Assembly (NCBI RefSeq): GCF_035994185.1
Contig: NZ_CP108538.1
Coordinates: 806,001 to 870,000, forward strand
Direction of reading: 5' to 3'
DNA from: Streptomyces sp. NBC_01217
GTDB lineage: Bacteria; Actinomycetota; Actinomycetes; Streptomycetales; Streptomycetaceae
DNA: 64,000 nt
A model generated the notes under the pieces. The model was given only the letters and a program-made list of their open reading frames with translations, was not told the DNA's origin and searched no databases. The first letter of the stretch is position 1. The number at the start of each line of letters is the position of its first letter. Both the position numbers and the translations under genes were made by a program. Positions 56,313 through 64,000 of the stretch are shown in pieces.

Positions 56313-57901
56313 GCCGTGCCGTGGAGCCGTCGGAGGTAGTCGTAGTTGGACGGCAGCTTCTCGGCCAGCTCCTTCTGCTGCCGCTTCACCGCCTCGAACA
56401 GCGGACCCGCGGCCTCGATCGACTCCGGCTTGTACGAGAGGGCCGGCAGCGGGCGGTCGGGCACGAGTCCCATCCCGGCGAAGATGCAGTAGTAGCTGCC
56501 GTTCGTCCAGAAGTTGCGGAACTCGGCCTCGAAGTTGCCGTAGTAGTTGCCCTCGTCGGTGATCGGCGGATTGACCGGAAGGCCGGACCGGTAGGCGGCG
56601 ACCTTCTGCTGGATGCCCTCGGCCAGCCGGAGCTTCTTGTTGGCCTGCCAAAAGGGCGTGTCCGTGCGGGGCGAGAAGTAGAAGTGGGCCTGGATGAAGT
56701 CCCGGGTGTCGTCGAACATCTCCTCGATCTCGCGGTTGAACGCGTCGGAGAGGACCGGGTCGAAGCGGCGGTCGGGGAAGTGCTTGGCGAGCTGGTGGAT
56801 CGCCGCGTAGGTGAAGTAGATGCCGGTCGACTCCAACGGTTCCAGGAAGCACGAGGCGAGCCCGATGCTCACACAGTTCTTCACCCACGAGCGCCGGTTG
56901 CGCCCGACCCTGAACCGGATCTGGTTGAACTTCGTCTTCTCCGGGTCGAGCCCCCACAGGCGGCTGAACTCCTCGGTGGCCTCGTCGCGGCCGGCGAATT
57001 CGCTGGAGTACACATAGCCCGTGCCGAACCGGCCCAGCATGGGGATCCGCCAGGTCCAGCCCGCGGACATCGCGATCGCCGAGGTGTACGGCTCGACGCC
57101 GTTGGCGGCGTCGTCGTGCGAAACCGCGGTGGCCACCGCGCTGTCGCACAGCAGGTGGTCCTTCATGTCGATGAACGGCTCTTCCATCGTCTGGTTGATC
57201 AGCAGGCCGCGGAAGCCCGAGCAGTCGATGAAGAGGTCGCCTTCGAGCAGCCGCCCGCCCGCGGTGCGCAGCGCCGTGATGTATCCGCGTTCGTCGCGGA
57301 GCACCTGCGTCATCTCGTCCTCGACGTGCTCGGCGCCCTGCTTGTCGACAGCGAAGCGGCTGAGGAAGTCGGCGACGAGCCGGGCGTCGAAGTGCCAGGC
57401 GTAGTTGGTCGCCGGCCGGCCGTCGTCCCAGCGGGGAGCGCGGTTGGCGTCCATCATCGCCGGCTCCTTGAAGCAGGCGTAGTCGAAGGGTTCGTCGGTG
57501 TCGCCGGAGAGGTACTTGGCGGCCCAGTAGTGGGACAGGGGTATCTGGTCGGCCGAGGGGAGCAGGCCGAACGGATGGAAGAACTGGTCGGTGCGGTCGC
57601 CGAGCGGCTTGGGCCGCGCCGCGCTCTCGCCGGGGCTGCGCCAGTTGATGAATTTCACGGCCGTCTTGAAGCTGGCGTTGCACTCCCGCATCCAGTCGTC
57701 CTCGGCGATGCCGAGATAACTGAAGAACGCGCGGTGGAGATTGGGCACGGTGGCCTCACCGACGCCGATCCGCGGGATCGTCGGTGCCTCCAGCACGGTG
57801 ATCTTCACTGTGCGCTGCAGGGCCTTTCCCAGATAGGCCGCGGTCATCCAGCCGGCGGTGCCGCCTCCGAGGATGACGACCTTCCTGATGCGGTGATCCA
57901 C
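56309..57901 (-). CDS. FAD-dependent tryptophan halogenase, Thal/SttH (6-halogenase)-like
   Basis: 530 residues from the GTG at 57901, with GGAGG seven bases upstream; an ATG at 57934 overlaps the upstream stop and would add 11 residues. The FAD motif GGGTAGW (12-18), catalytic Lys79 in SFKTAVKF, the halogenase motif GWTWRIP (281-287) and Glu357 in [11 protein letters not shown] are all present. Chlorinates free tryptophan with FADH2, oxygen and chloride. Residues Val52, Val82, Gly468 and Ser469 agree with Thal (6-position) rather than RebH (7-position; Ile, Ile, Ser, Asn), judged from remembered sequences. Regiochemistry is therefore inferred as C6. Confidence 0.94.
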   Translation of the reverse strand: MDHRIRKVVILGGGTAGWMTAAYLGKALQRTVKITVLEAPTIPRIGVGEATVPNLHRAFFSYLGIAEDDWMRECNASFKTAVKFINWRSPGESAARPKPLGDRTDQFFHPFGLLPSADQIPLSHYWAAKYLSGDTDEPFDYACFKEPAMMDANRAPRWDDGRPATNYAWHFDARLVADFLSRFAVDKQGAEHVEDEMTQVLRDERGYITALRTAGGRLLEGDLFIDCSGFRGLLINQTMEEPFIDMKDHLLCDSAVATAVSHDDAANGVEPYTSAIAMSAGWTWRIPMLGRFGTGYVYSSEFAGRDEATEEFSRLWGLDPEKTKFNQIRFRVGRNRRSWVKNCVSIGLASCFLEPLESTGIYFTYAAIHQLAKHFPDRRFDPVLSDAFNREIEEMFDDTRDFIQAHFYFSPRTDTPFWQANKKLRLAEGIQQKVAAYRSGLPVNPPITDEGNYYGNFEAEFRNFWTNGSYYCIFAGMGLVPDRPLPALSYKPESIEAAGPLFEAVKRQQKELAEKLPSNYDYLRRLHGTA

Positions 57902-57930
57902 GCTGCTTCCTCCGATCGATGCACGGGCGT

Positions 57931-59433
57931 TCATGTCGCGTCACGCAGCCGGGGGCCTGTCGGCTCCGCGGGCTCCGTCGAATCCACTGGCTCCAGGGGC
58001 AGCTGCAGCGATTTGATCTCGCAGAAGCCGTCCAGCCCCTCCGCTCCGCACTCCCGGCCCACTCCCGACTGCCGGTAACCGCCGAACGGCGCAAGGATGT
58101 TGAACCCGCCGCCGTTGATGTCCACCTGTCCGGTCCGCAGCCGGCGGGCGACCCGCTGCGCGTGCCCGGGGTCCGCCGACCAGACCGCGCCGTGCAGCCC
58201 GTACGGGGTGCCGTTGGCGATCCGTACGGCCTCGTCCTCACCGTCGTACGGCATGACCGACAGCACGGGACCGAAGATCTCCTCCTGGGCGACGGCCATC
58301 GAGGCGTCGACGCCGCCGAAGACGGTCGGGCGTACGTAGTAGCCGTGCTCCAACCCCTCGGGGCACTCGGGGCCGCCCGTAGCGAGCGTCGCCCCTTCCC
58401 CGGCCGCGCGCACGACGGCTCCGCGTACCCGTTCCAGGGCGGCGGCGGAGACCAGCGGACCGAGGTCGGTGGCCGGGTCGCGCGGATCGCCGACCCGGTA
58501 TCCCTGCGCGCACTGCGCGGCGAGCTCCACCACCTCGTCGTGGCGGTGGGCGGGCACCAGCAGTCTGCTCCACTGGAGGCAGGCCTGGCCGGTGTTGAAG
58601 CACATCTGGTCGACGCTCGCCCGGACCGCCGATTCCAGCGCGGCATCGTCCAGGAGGATGCTCGCGTTCTTGCCGCCGAGTTCCAGATGGATCCGCTTCA
58701 CCTGATCGGCGCCGGCCCTGGCCACCTCACGGCCCGCCCGCGTCGACCCGGTCAGCGACACGAGGTCGACGTCCGGGCTGCGTGCCAGCTCCGCGCCGAC
58801 GACCGGGCCCTCGCCGACGACCAGGTTGAACACCCCGGGCGGCAGGTCGCATTCGGCGATCACCTCGGTCAGCACATACGCGTGCAGCGGAGTGATCTCG
58901 CTCGGCTTGTGCACGACCGTGCAGCCGGCCATGAGGGCGGGGACGATCTTCTGGAGGGTGAGCAGCAGCGGCACGTTCCACGGGGTGATGGTCGCGGCCA
59001 CTCCCGCGGGTTCGCGTACGACCAGCGAGTTGCCCACCCTGCGCTCGAAGGCGAAGTCCCGCGTGATGTCCAGATACGAGGCAGCCATGGCGATGGCGAG
59101 GCCGACCTGGGTGCGGCGGGCCATGACGACGGGTGCGCCGACCTCGGCGGTGAGCACCCCGGCGAGGTCGTCGGCGCGTTCGGTCAGACCGGCGACCAGT
59201 GCTTCGAGGAAGCGCAGACGCTCGGGCAGGGGTGTGGCGGACCACCGGGGCAAGGCCTGGCGGGCGGCGGTGACGGCACGCCTCGCGTCGGCGGCCGTGC
59301 CGGCCGGGACCGACCCCAGCGGCCTCTCGGTGCTGGGGTCGATGACGTCGATCGCGGCGTCGCTCTCCGGGCGCACCCAGCCGCCGCCGATCCAGAAGGC
59401 GTCGCGGGTACGCGTGGGCGCGTCCCTGGTCAT
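57931..59433 (-). CDS. NAD(P)-dependent aldehyde dehydrogenase of the biosynthetic cluster
   Basis: 500 residues from the ATG at 59433, two bases after the P450 stop. Catalytic residues are intact: Asn153 in ITPWNVPLL, Glu251 in [12 protein letters not shown] and Cys285 in [32 protein letters not shown] and [20 protein letters not shown] are standard family blocks. Oxidises an aldehyde to an acid; within this operon the aldehyde may come from retro-aldol cleavage of a beta-hydroxytryptophan (an indole-3-carbaldehyde) or from deamination. This is a hypothesis. The stop overlaps a potential ATG of the halogenase gene. Confidence 0.9.
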   Translation of the reverse strand: MTRDAPTRTRDAFWIGGGWVRPESDAAIDVIDPSTERPLGSVPAGTAADARRAVTAARQALPRWSATPLPERLRFLEALVAGLTERADDLAGVLTAEVGAPVVMARRTQVGLAIAMAASYLDITRDFAFERRVGNSLVVREPAGVAATITPWNVPLLLTLQKIVPALMAGCTVVHKPSEITPLHAYVLTEVIAECDLPPGVFNLVVGEGPVVGAELARSPDVDLVSLTGSTRAGREVARAGADQVKRIHLELGGKNASILLDDAALESAVRASVDQMCFNTGQACLQWSRLLVPAHRHDEVVELAAQCAQGYRVGDPRDPATDLGPLVSAAALERVRGAVVRAAGEGATLATGGPECPEGLEHGYYVRPTVFGGVDASMAVAQEEIFGPVLSVMPYDGEDEAVRIANGTPYGLHGAVWSADPGHAQRVARRLRTGQVDINGGGFNILAPFGGYRQSGVGRECGAEGLDGFCEIKSLQLPLEPVDSTEPAEPTGPRLRDAT

Positions 59434-59435
59434 GG

Positions 59436-60719
59436 CTATGACTTCCCCGTGTTCGCCGGGAACTCCGCGAGTCCGCGGAACTGCGGGGTGTCGGCCTTCC
59501 AGCGGTGCGGGCGTGCGGTGTCGGCCTGCAGATCCGGTATGCGGGCGGACAGTTCGGCGTAGGCGGCGGCGGTCACCTGCTGGGCGAGCCCCGCACCGAG
59601 ACACCGGTGGATTCCGACGCCGAATCCGACGTGCCCGGAGTCGCCCCGGGTGATGTCGATGCGGTCGGGGTCGGTCCACCTCTCGGGGTCGCGGTTGGCC
59701 GCTCCCCTGACCATGTAGATCAGTTCGCCCTCGCGGACCGTGGTGCCGGCCACCTCCACGTCCCGTGTCGCCACACGGTGGGTGAGCTGTACGGAGGCGT
59801 CGTAGCGCAGCACTTCCTCGACCGCGCTGAAGACGAGCGCGGGGTCGGACTTGAGCAGCTCCCACTGGTCGCGGTGTTCGAAGAGCCCGAGCAGGCCGTT
59901 GCCGATCAGGTCCATCGTGGTGCCGAACGAGGCCAGCGGCAGCAGCAGGAGGTGCGCGAACATCTCCCGTTCGCTGAGCTGTTCCTCGCCCTCCTGCGCG
60001 GACTCCTTGGCGTAGGTGATCACCCGGCTCACCAGATCGTCCCTGGGCGTGCGCTTCCGGTCCTTGATGAGCTCACCGAGGTACGGCACCATCTCGCCGA
60101 AGGCATTCGCCACGGAACTGCCGGTGGGGGCGACCTCGGCCGGGTCGGCACCGAGGAAGACCCGCTGCATGTTCCGGATCTCGTACCACCAGTCGGTGAG
60201 CAGCGCCGCGTCGGATTCCGGCAGCCCGTACTGCGCGGCGAGCACGAGGCCGGGCAGCTTGTAGCTGAAATCGGCGACCAGGTCGAATTCCTGCTTCTCC
60301 AGGAGATCATCGACCAGACCGGCGACGATCTGCCGGATACCGGGTCCGCGTTTACGTATGTCGCGTGCCCGGAATTCACGGTTCATCAGTTTGCGTACCC
60401 GGGTGTGGTCCGGGGAATCCCGGAAGAGCATCCACTCGGGGGCGAACTGCATGAACTTCTGCATCTCGGCGGAGGATTCGGGCCCGACCCGGTCGGACAC
60501 CATGGCGCCCAGCCGGTGCGAGGAGAATGTGTCGGGGTCGAGGTGAGCTGCGTAGACGTCGCTGTGCCGGGTCAGTACCCAGCCGTTCAGCCGATCGTCC
60601 CAGTGCACCGGATCGGCCTCGCGGAGCTGGGCATATGTGGGATACGGATCGACCAGGAAATCTTGGCTGAAGAGATTCACCTCGGTCGGACGACCTTGGC
60701 TCGGCGCACTGCTGGGCAT
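59436..60719 (-). CDS. Cytochrome P450 with non-canonical I-helix
   Basis: 427 residues from the ATG at 60719 (GAGGTGG upstream). ExxR as Glu302-Arg305 and heme ligand Cys373 in FGVGIHRCLG are present. The I-helix oxygen-activation motif, normally A-G-x-D/E-T-T, reads A-S-F-G-T-T (263-268): the Gly is Ser and the acid is Gly. P450s without this acid often carry out atypical reactions or act on substrates that supply the acid group. Substrate unknown. First gene of the operon that continues with aldehyde dehydrogenase and halogenase; its promoter faces that of the MFS gene across 189 bases. Confidence 0.9.
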   Translation of the reverse strand: MPSSAPSQGRPTEVNLFSQDFLVDPYPTYAQLREADPVHWDDRLNGWVLTRHSDVYAAHLDPDTFSSHRLGAMVSDRVGPESSAEMQKFMQFAPEWMLFRDSPDHTRVRKLMNREFRARDIRKRGPGIRQIVAGLVDDLLEKQEFDLVADFSYKLPGLVLAAQYGLPESDAALLTDWWYEIRNMQRVFLGADPAEVAPTGSSVANAFGEMVPYLGELIKDRKRTPRDDLVSRVITYAKESAQEGEEQLSEREMFAHLLLLPLASFGTTMDLIGNGLLGLFEHRDQWELLKSDPALVFSAVEEVLRYDASVQLTHRVATRDVEVAGTTVREGELIYMVRGAANRDPERWTDPDRIDITRGDSGHVGFGVGIHRCLGAGLAQQVTAAAYAELSARIPDLQADTARPHRWKADTPQFRGLAEFPANTGKS

Positions 60720-60789
60720 AGACGACCACCTCGTCATTGATTTGCCTAGATACGCTTCTTGACCGCCCCAGCTTTGAAGTAATCAACCC

Positions 60790-60802
60790 GCCTTGTCAAG
60801 GC
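60790..60802. promoter_or_regulatory. Palindrome in the divergent P450/MFS promoter region
   Basis: GCCTTGTCAAGGC has perfect 6-bp arms around one T. It lies between the P450 start (60719) and the MFS start (60909), about midway. It also contains TTGACA on the minus strand, a possible -35 element for the P450 operon, so a bound regulator could control both directions. Confidence 0.5.
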
Positions 60803-60908
60803 CAGAATTGAACTCGGCAGATCGTGACGAGACATTGATGGCGCGATGCTAACGTTCCCCGTCGCACACCCTGCCGGTGTCTTTGATATTCACGGAGAGC
60901 GGGTTGCC

Positions 60909-62222
60909 ATGCAGACCGAACAAATGCAATTGACAAGCACAACGACCAGGCGTGGTCAAGGCGTCGGAGCAACTGCCTCATCGGCAATTGGATTCGCCTT
61001 GGACTTCTACGATCTGTACGCCGTGGTGTATGTGGCGCCGGTGATAGCCGAGCTCTTCTTCCCGTCCGATCAGGGGGTTCTCTCCCTGGCCGGCGCCTAC
61101 GTCACGCTCGCCGCCACTTTGCTGATGCGGCCGGTGGGGGCCATCCTGCTGGGCGGGCTCGCGGACCGCCACGGCCGCAAGCGGGCCATGGTGGTGGCGC
61201 TGCTCGGCGTGGGCACCGTAACAATGCTGCTGGGTGCGCTGCCGACCGCGGGCCAGATCGGTGTGCTCGCCCCGATCCTGCTGCTGACGCTGCGGCTCGT
61301 CCAAGGGTTCTTCGTCGGTGGCGTGTTCGCCTCCACCCTCACGATGGCCACCGAGAGCGTACGGCCGCGTTGGCGCGGTCTGGTGTCGGGCCTGGTCGGG
61401 GGCGGTGCGACGGCGATCGGGAGTGTGCTCGCCGCGCTGTCGTTCCTCGCCGCGACGCAGCTCTTTCCGGGCGAGGCCTTCGACGACTGGGGGTGGCGCG
61501 CCATGTTCTTCGTCGGCGGTGTCCCCGTGCTGCTCAGTCTGATCGTGTCGCGGTACGTGCACGAGTCGCCCTCATGGGAACGGACCGTCACCACGAAGGA
61601 CGAGCGGCCCCTGCGCCGCCTCGTCGCACGGCCGCACCGCCGGGTGCTGACCCTGAACATCCTGCTGGTCTTCGGAATCGGCACCCACTTCCTCCTCACG
61701 CTGGGCTTCCTCCCCAGCTACCTCAAGCTCGTGAACGGCCTGGACGCGCCCACCGTCGGCAAGCTGATGGTGGCGGTGACGGCCGCGACGCTCCTGTTCG
61801 CCCCGCTGACCGGGCATCTCAGCCAGCGGTTCGGAAGACGCTCCGTCCTGCTCGCCGTCTCGGCGGTCAACGCGATCGCGCTGCCCTTCCTGTACTGGCA
61901 CCTCGCCGATCTGCGCGCAACCCCCGACCTCCTGCCCATCGCGCTGGTCGCGGTGCTGGTCTCGTGCGGCACCGTCTCCGCGTTCGGACCGCTGCCGATC
62001 TTCCTCAACGAGTCCTTCCCCACGGCGATCCGCGGCTCCGGCGTCGCTCTGTCGACCAACGGCGGCTTCGCCCTCGCCGGCCTCGTGCCCGTGGCGGTGA
62101 ACGGGCTGAGCGACGGCGTGGACCAGCTCCCCCTGTACGCCGTGGTCGCGCTGGTGCTCGCCAGTGTCGTCACCCTCGCCTGCCTGAGCCGGATCACCGA
62201 GCCCGGCCACAGCCTCGACTAG
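60909..62222 (+). CDS. MFS transporter, metabolite:H+ symporter-like
   Basis: 437 residues from the ATG at 60909. Twelve hydrophobic segments. The loop 2-3 motif GGLADRHGRKRAMVVALLGV, helix 4-5 LRLVQGFFVGGVFASTLTMA and DDWGWRAMFFVGGVPVLLSL point to the MHS family (ShiA/ProP-like), with a second motif HLSQRFGRRSVLLAVSA. These usually import organic acids, but in a cluster may export the product or take up a precursor. Divergent from the P450 operon; the LLM oxidoreductase starts 24 bases downstream, so these genes are probably one transcript. Confidence 0.85.
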   Translation: MQTEQMQLTSTTTRRGQGVGATASSAIGFALDFYDLYAVVYVAPVIAELFFPSDQGVLSLAGAYVTLAATLLMRPVGAILLGGLADRHGRKRAMVVALLGVGTVTMLLGALPTAGQIGVLAPILLLTLRLVQGFFVGGVFASTLTMATESVRPRWRGLVSGLVGGGATAIGSVLAALSFLAATQLFPGEAFDDWGWRAMFFVGGVPVLLSLIVSRYVHESPSWERTVTTKDERPLRRLVARPHRRVLTLNILLVFGIGTHFLLTLGFLPSYLKLVNGLDAPTVGKLMVAVTAATLLFAPLTGHLSQRFGRRSVLLAVSAVNAIALPFLYWHLADLRATPDLLPIALVAVLVSCGTVSAFGPLPIFLNESFPTAIRGSGVALSTNGGFALAGLVPVAVNGLSDGVDQLPLYAVVALVLASVVTLACLSRITEPGHSLD

Positions 62223-62246
62223 AACCCGACCGGAAGGAGCCCCGCG

Positions 62247-63305
62247 ATGCTGGGAGTCCAGATCGCCCCCTGGGCCTCTGCCCGCGAAGTCCTGTCGGCG
62301 AGCGCCGTGCTCGCCAAGGCCTTCGACGTGGTGTGGGTCCCGGACCAGATGCTCGCCCGCAACGCCCACGTCCTGCTTTCGGCCGTCGCCGCCACCGGCA
62401 ACATCGGTGTGGCCAGCGGCATCACGTTCCCCGTGTCCCGCAATCCGATCGACATGGCATCGGCGATGGCCACCATCGGCGAGCTGGTGCCCCCCGACCG
62501 CCCCGTCCTGATGGGCGTCGGCGCCGGCGGCTCGCTGGTGTCCAGCCTGTTCTCCAAGCGCGACGCGACCGAACTGCTGCGGCAGTCGGTCACCCTCGTG
62601 CGCCGCCTGTGGGCGGGCGAGGCGGTGCCGCTCGCGGACTTTCCGCTGCTGACCGAGCGGCTGAACGCCAGGGACGGTGCGACGGCCCGGCTGACGTACC
62701 CGGTCACCAGGGAGATACCCGTCCTGGTCGCGGTCGGCGGCCCAAGGACACTGCGGCTGGCCCACGACGTCGCCGACGGCCTGCTGTGCACGAGTACGTA
62801 TCCCCCGCTGTCGTACGCCGCTCTGCGGTCCGGCGACGGGGCTCCGGTCCGCGAGATCAGCGCGCTCGCCGCCCGTCGCGCCCGGGAGGGCCGGCCGCTG
62901 CGTCTGGTCTACGGCCTGAACTGCTGCGTGTCGGCCGACCGCGGCGCCGCGCGTACCTTCGCCCGCCGCCAGGCCGCACTGGCCGTCGGCAACCCAGCGC
63001 TGCGGTCCAAGCTCGCCGACGCCGGTCTCGACGCCGAGTCGGCGGACGCCGTGCGGGCCGCTTTCGAGGAGGGCCTGGGTGTCGAGGGAGCGGGCCGCAG
63101 GCTCTCGGACAGCCTGCTGGACGGCCTGATCGTTTCCGGCACCCCCGACGACTGTGTGGAGCGCCTGGCGCAGCTCATTCCCGTCGCCCGCTCCGCGGGC
63201 TTCGAGGAGTTCTACCTCGGAGCGCCGCTCGGACCCGACATCGAGGAGGCGTCCCGCCTCCTCGTCGGCTCCGTCGTACCCCCGCTGTGGCCCGAACGCG
63301 CCTGA
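62247..63305 (+). CDS. LLM-class flavin-dependent (FMN or F420) oxidoreductase
   Basis: 352 residues; ATG at 62247 with GGAAGGAG upstream. Luciferase-like TIM barrel: MLGVQIAPWASAREVLSASA, FDVVWVPDQMLARNAHVLLS, IGVASGITFPVSRNPIDMAS, RPVLMGVGAGGSLVSSLF and IPVLVAVGGPRTLRLAHDVA. The C-terminal DGLIVSGTPDDCVERLAQLI is typical of F420-dependent members (MER/HmdB-like group). It could reduce or oxygenate an intermediate of the pathway. Cofactor choice is not certain from sequence. Between the transporter and the amidotransferase on one strand. Confidence 0.85.
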   Translation: MLGVQIAPWASAREVLSASAVLAKAFDVVWVPDQMLARNAHVLLSAVAATGNIGVASGITFPVSRNPIDMASAMATIGELVPPDRPVLMGVGAGGSLVSSLFSKRDATELLRQSVTLVRRLWAGEAVPLADFPLLTERLNARDGATARLTYPVTREIPVLVAVGGPRTLRLAHDVADGLLCTSTYPPLSYAALRSGDGAPVREISALAARRAREGRPLRLVYGLNCCVSADRGAARTFARRQAALAVGNPALRSKLADAGLDAESADAVRAAFEEGLGVEGAGRRLSDSLLDGLIVSGTPDDCVERLAQLIPVARSAGFEEFYLGAPLGPDIEEASRLLVGSVVPPLWPERA

Positions 63306-63351
63306 GAGCGGCGCCCCGGGCCCGTAACCGCACCTTTCTGGGAGGCAGTTC

Positions 63352-64000
63352 ATGTGTGGAATCACCGGCTGGGTCGCGTTCGACCGCGATCTCACCCGCG
63401 AGCGGGAGACGCTCGACGCGATGACGGCGACCATGGCGTGCCGCGGCCCCGACGCCTCGGGGACGTGGATCGGCCGGCACGCCGCTCTCGGCCATCGGCG
63501 GCTGGCCGTCATCGACCTTCCGGGCGGGGTGCAGCCGATGACGGCCCGGATGCCGGACGGGGAGGTCACGCTCGTCTTCAGCGGTGAGGTCTACAACTTC
63601 ACCGAACTGCGGGACGAACTGATCCGTGCCGGCGAGCGGTTCACCACGGCCGGCGACACCGAGGTGGTGCTGCGCGGCTATCTGCGCTGGGGCGAGTCCC
63701 TGGCGGAGCGGCTCAACGGCATGTACGCGTTCGCCGTCTGGGACGGGCGCAGCCGCAAGCTGGTGATGATCCGCGACCGCATGGGCATCAAGCCGCTCTA
63801 CTTCCACAAGACCCCGGCGGGGGTGCTCTTCGGCTCGGAGCCGAAGTCGATCCTGGCCAACCCGGCCGCCCCGCGCGTGGTCGACACCGACGGACTGCGC
63901 GAGTGGCTGGCGTTCGTCATGACTCCGCGGCACGCCATCTGGTCGGGCATGAAGCAGGTCGAGCCCGGCACGGTGGTCACCGTCGACGCCGACGGGGTGC
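63352..64000 (+). CDS. Asparagine synthetase-type glutamine amidotransferase, partial (right edge)
   Basis: 216 codons lie in the window from the ATG at 63352 (GGGAGG upstream); the rest is cut off. The class II glutaminase domain is clear: N-terminal nucleophile Cys2 in MCGITGW, CRGPDASGTWIGRHAALGHR, LVFSGEVYNFTELRDELIRA, GDTEVVLRGYLRWGESLAER, NGMYAFAVWD and RDRMGIKPLYFHKTPAGVLF. The synthetase domain would follow. In biosynthetic clusters such proteins often make a carboxamide from a carboxylic acid and ATP; in thienodolin biosynthesis a tryptophan 6-halogenase and an amidotransferase have been linked. Primary asparagine synthesis cannot be excluded. Confidence 0.88.
   Translation, partial: MCGITGWVAFDRDLTRERETLDAMTATMACRGPDASGTWIGRHAALGHRRLAVIDLPGGVQPMTARMPDGEVTLVFSGEVYNFTELRDELIRAGERFTTAGDTEVVLRGYLRWGESLAERLNGMYAFAVWDGRSRKLVMIRDRMGIKPLYFHKTPAGVLFGSEPKSILANPAAPRVVDTDGLREWLAFVMTPRHAIWSGMKQVEPGTVVTVDADGV

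Noticed and set aside
50343..64000. Calling the cluster the thienodolin cluster
   Set aside because: A Thal-like halogenase and an amidotransferase are shared features, but the A-PCP, P450 and TEII module is not something I can place in thienodolin biosynthesis, and the right half is outside the window.

Overview
The window reads as chromosomal DNA of a Streptomyces-like actinomycete. GC is very high, codon third positions are almost always G or C, GTG and TTG starts are common, stop and start codons of neighbouring genes often overlap, and many families are typical of the genus (SARP and LmbU regulators, DUF6479, NnaR, baeRF3, bldA-type TTA codons). About 55 protein genes are called. I saw no rRNA, tRNA, CRISPR array, transposase or integrase. 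Identities come from reading the translations and recalling families; no search was run.

Left part (1 to 21.7 kb): metabolic, stress and molybdenum genes. A glutaminase with a STAS domain enters at the left edge and carries an apparent one-base frameshift. Next come a lipoprotein, a DUF1269 membrane protein, a baeRF3 protein and a small SAP-like protein, then the gabD1-xfp pair (aldehyde dehydrogenase and phosphoketolase) and an anti-sigma-type ATPase. A three-subunit molybdenum hydroxylase of the PaoABC/YagTSR type follows, then two VOC proteins, an acetyltransferase, DUF1992, a His-containing exported protein whose promoter encloses a CsoR-like copper operator, a tyrosine phosphatase, and molybdate uptake genes (fused modBC, modA, and a HTH-TOBE regulator).

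Middle (21.8 to 49.8 kb): mutA-mutB-meaB (methylmalonyl-CoA mutase and its chaperone), a two-domain acetyltransferase, a short Rho with a C-rich leader, an aldo/keto reductase, an NDH-2-like oxidoreductase, an orphan ctaD coupled to a small membrane protein gene, monomeric isocitrate dehydrogenase, a DHA2 exporter with a glutathionyl-hydroquinone-reductase-like protein, and a complete nitrate assimilation locus. That locus has nasA, an FAD oxidoreductase, nirB, nirD and narK on the minus strand. Divergent from it are nnaR (HemD fused to an OmpR-type DNA-binding domain) and a sirohydrochlorin chelatase, with a GlnR-like box between. The molybdate transporter, molybdenum enzymes, siroheme gene and nitrite reductase form a coherent functional set.

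Right part (49.8 to 64 kb): the left end of a specialised-metabolite cluster cut by the window. A SARP regulator with two TTA codons and an LmbU-type regulator run on the plus strand. Facing them, a tightly coupled minus-strand operon encodes P450, aldehyde dehydrogenase, flavin-dependent tryptophan halogenase, flavin reductase (apparently frameshifted), free-standing A-PCP didomain, type II thioesterase and a second P450. Divergently, an MFS transporter, an LLM-class flavin oxidoreductase and an asparagine-synthetase-type amidotransferase run off the right edge. The A-PCP, P450 and TEII set matches the logic that makes beta-hydroxytryptophan for quinoxaline antibiotics. With a Thal-like halogenase it predicts a chlorinated beta-hydroxytryptophan (or a chloroindole acid or amide derived from it). 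This is the most interesting part of the window.
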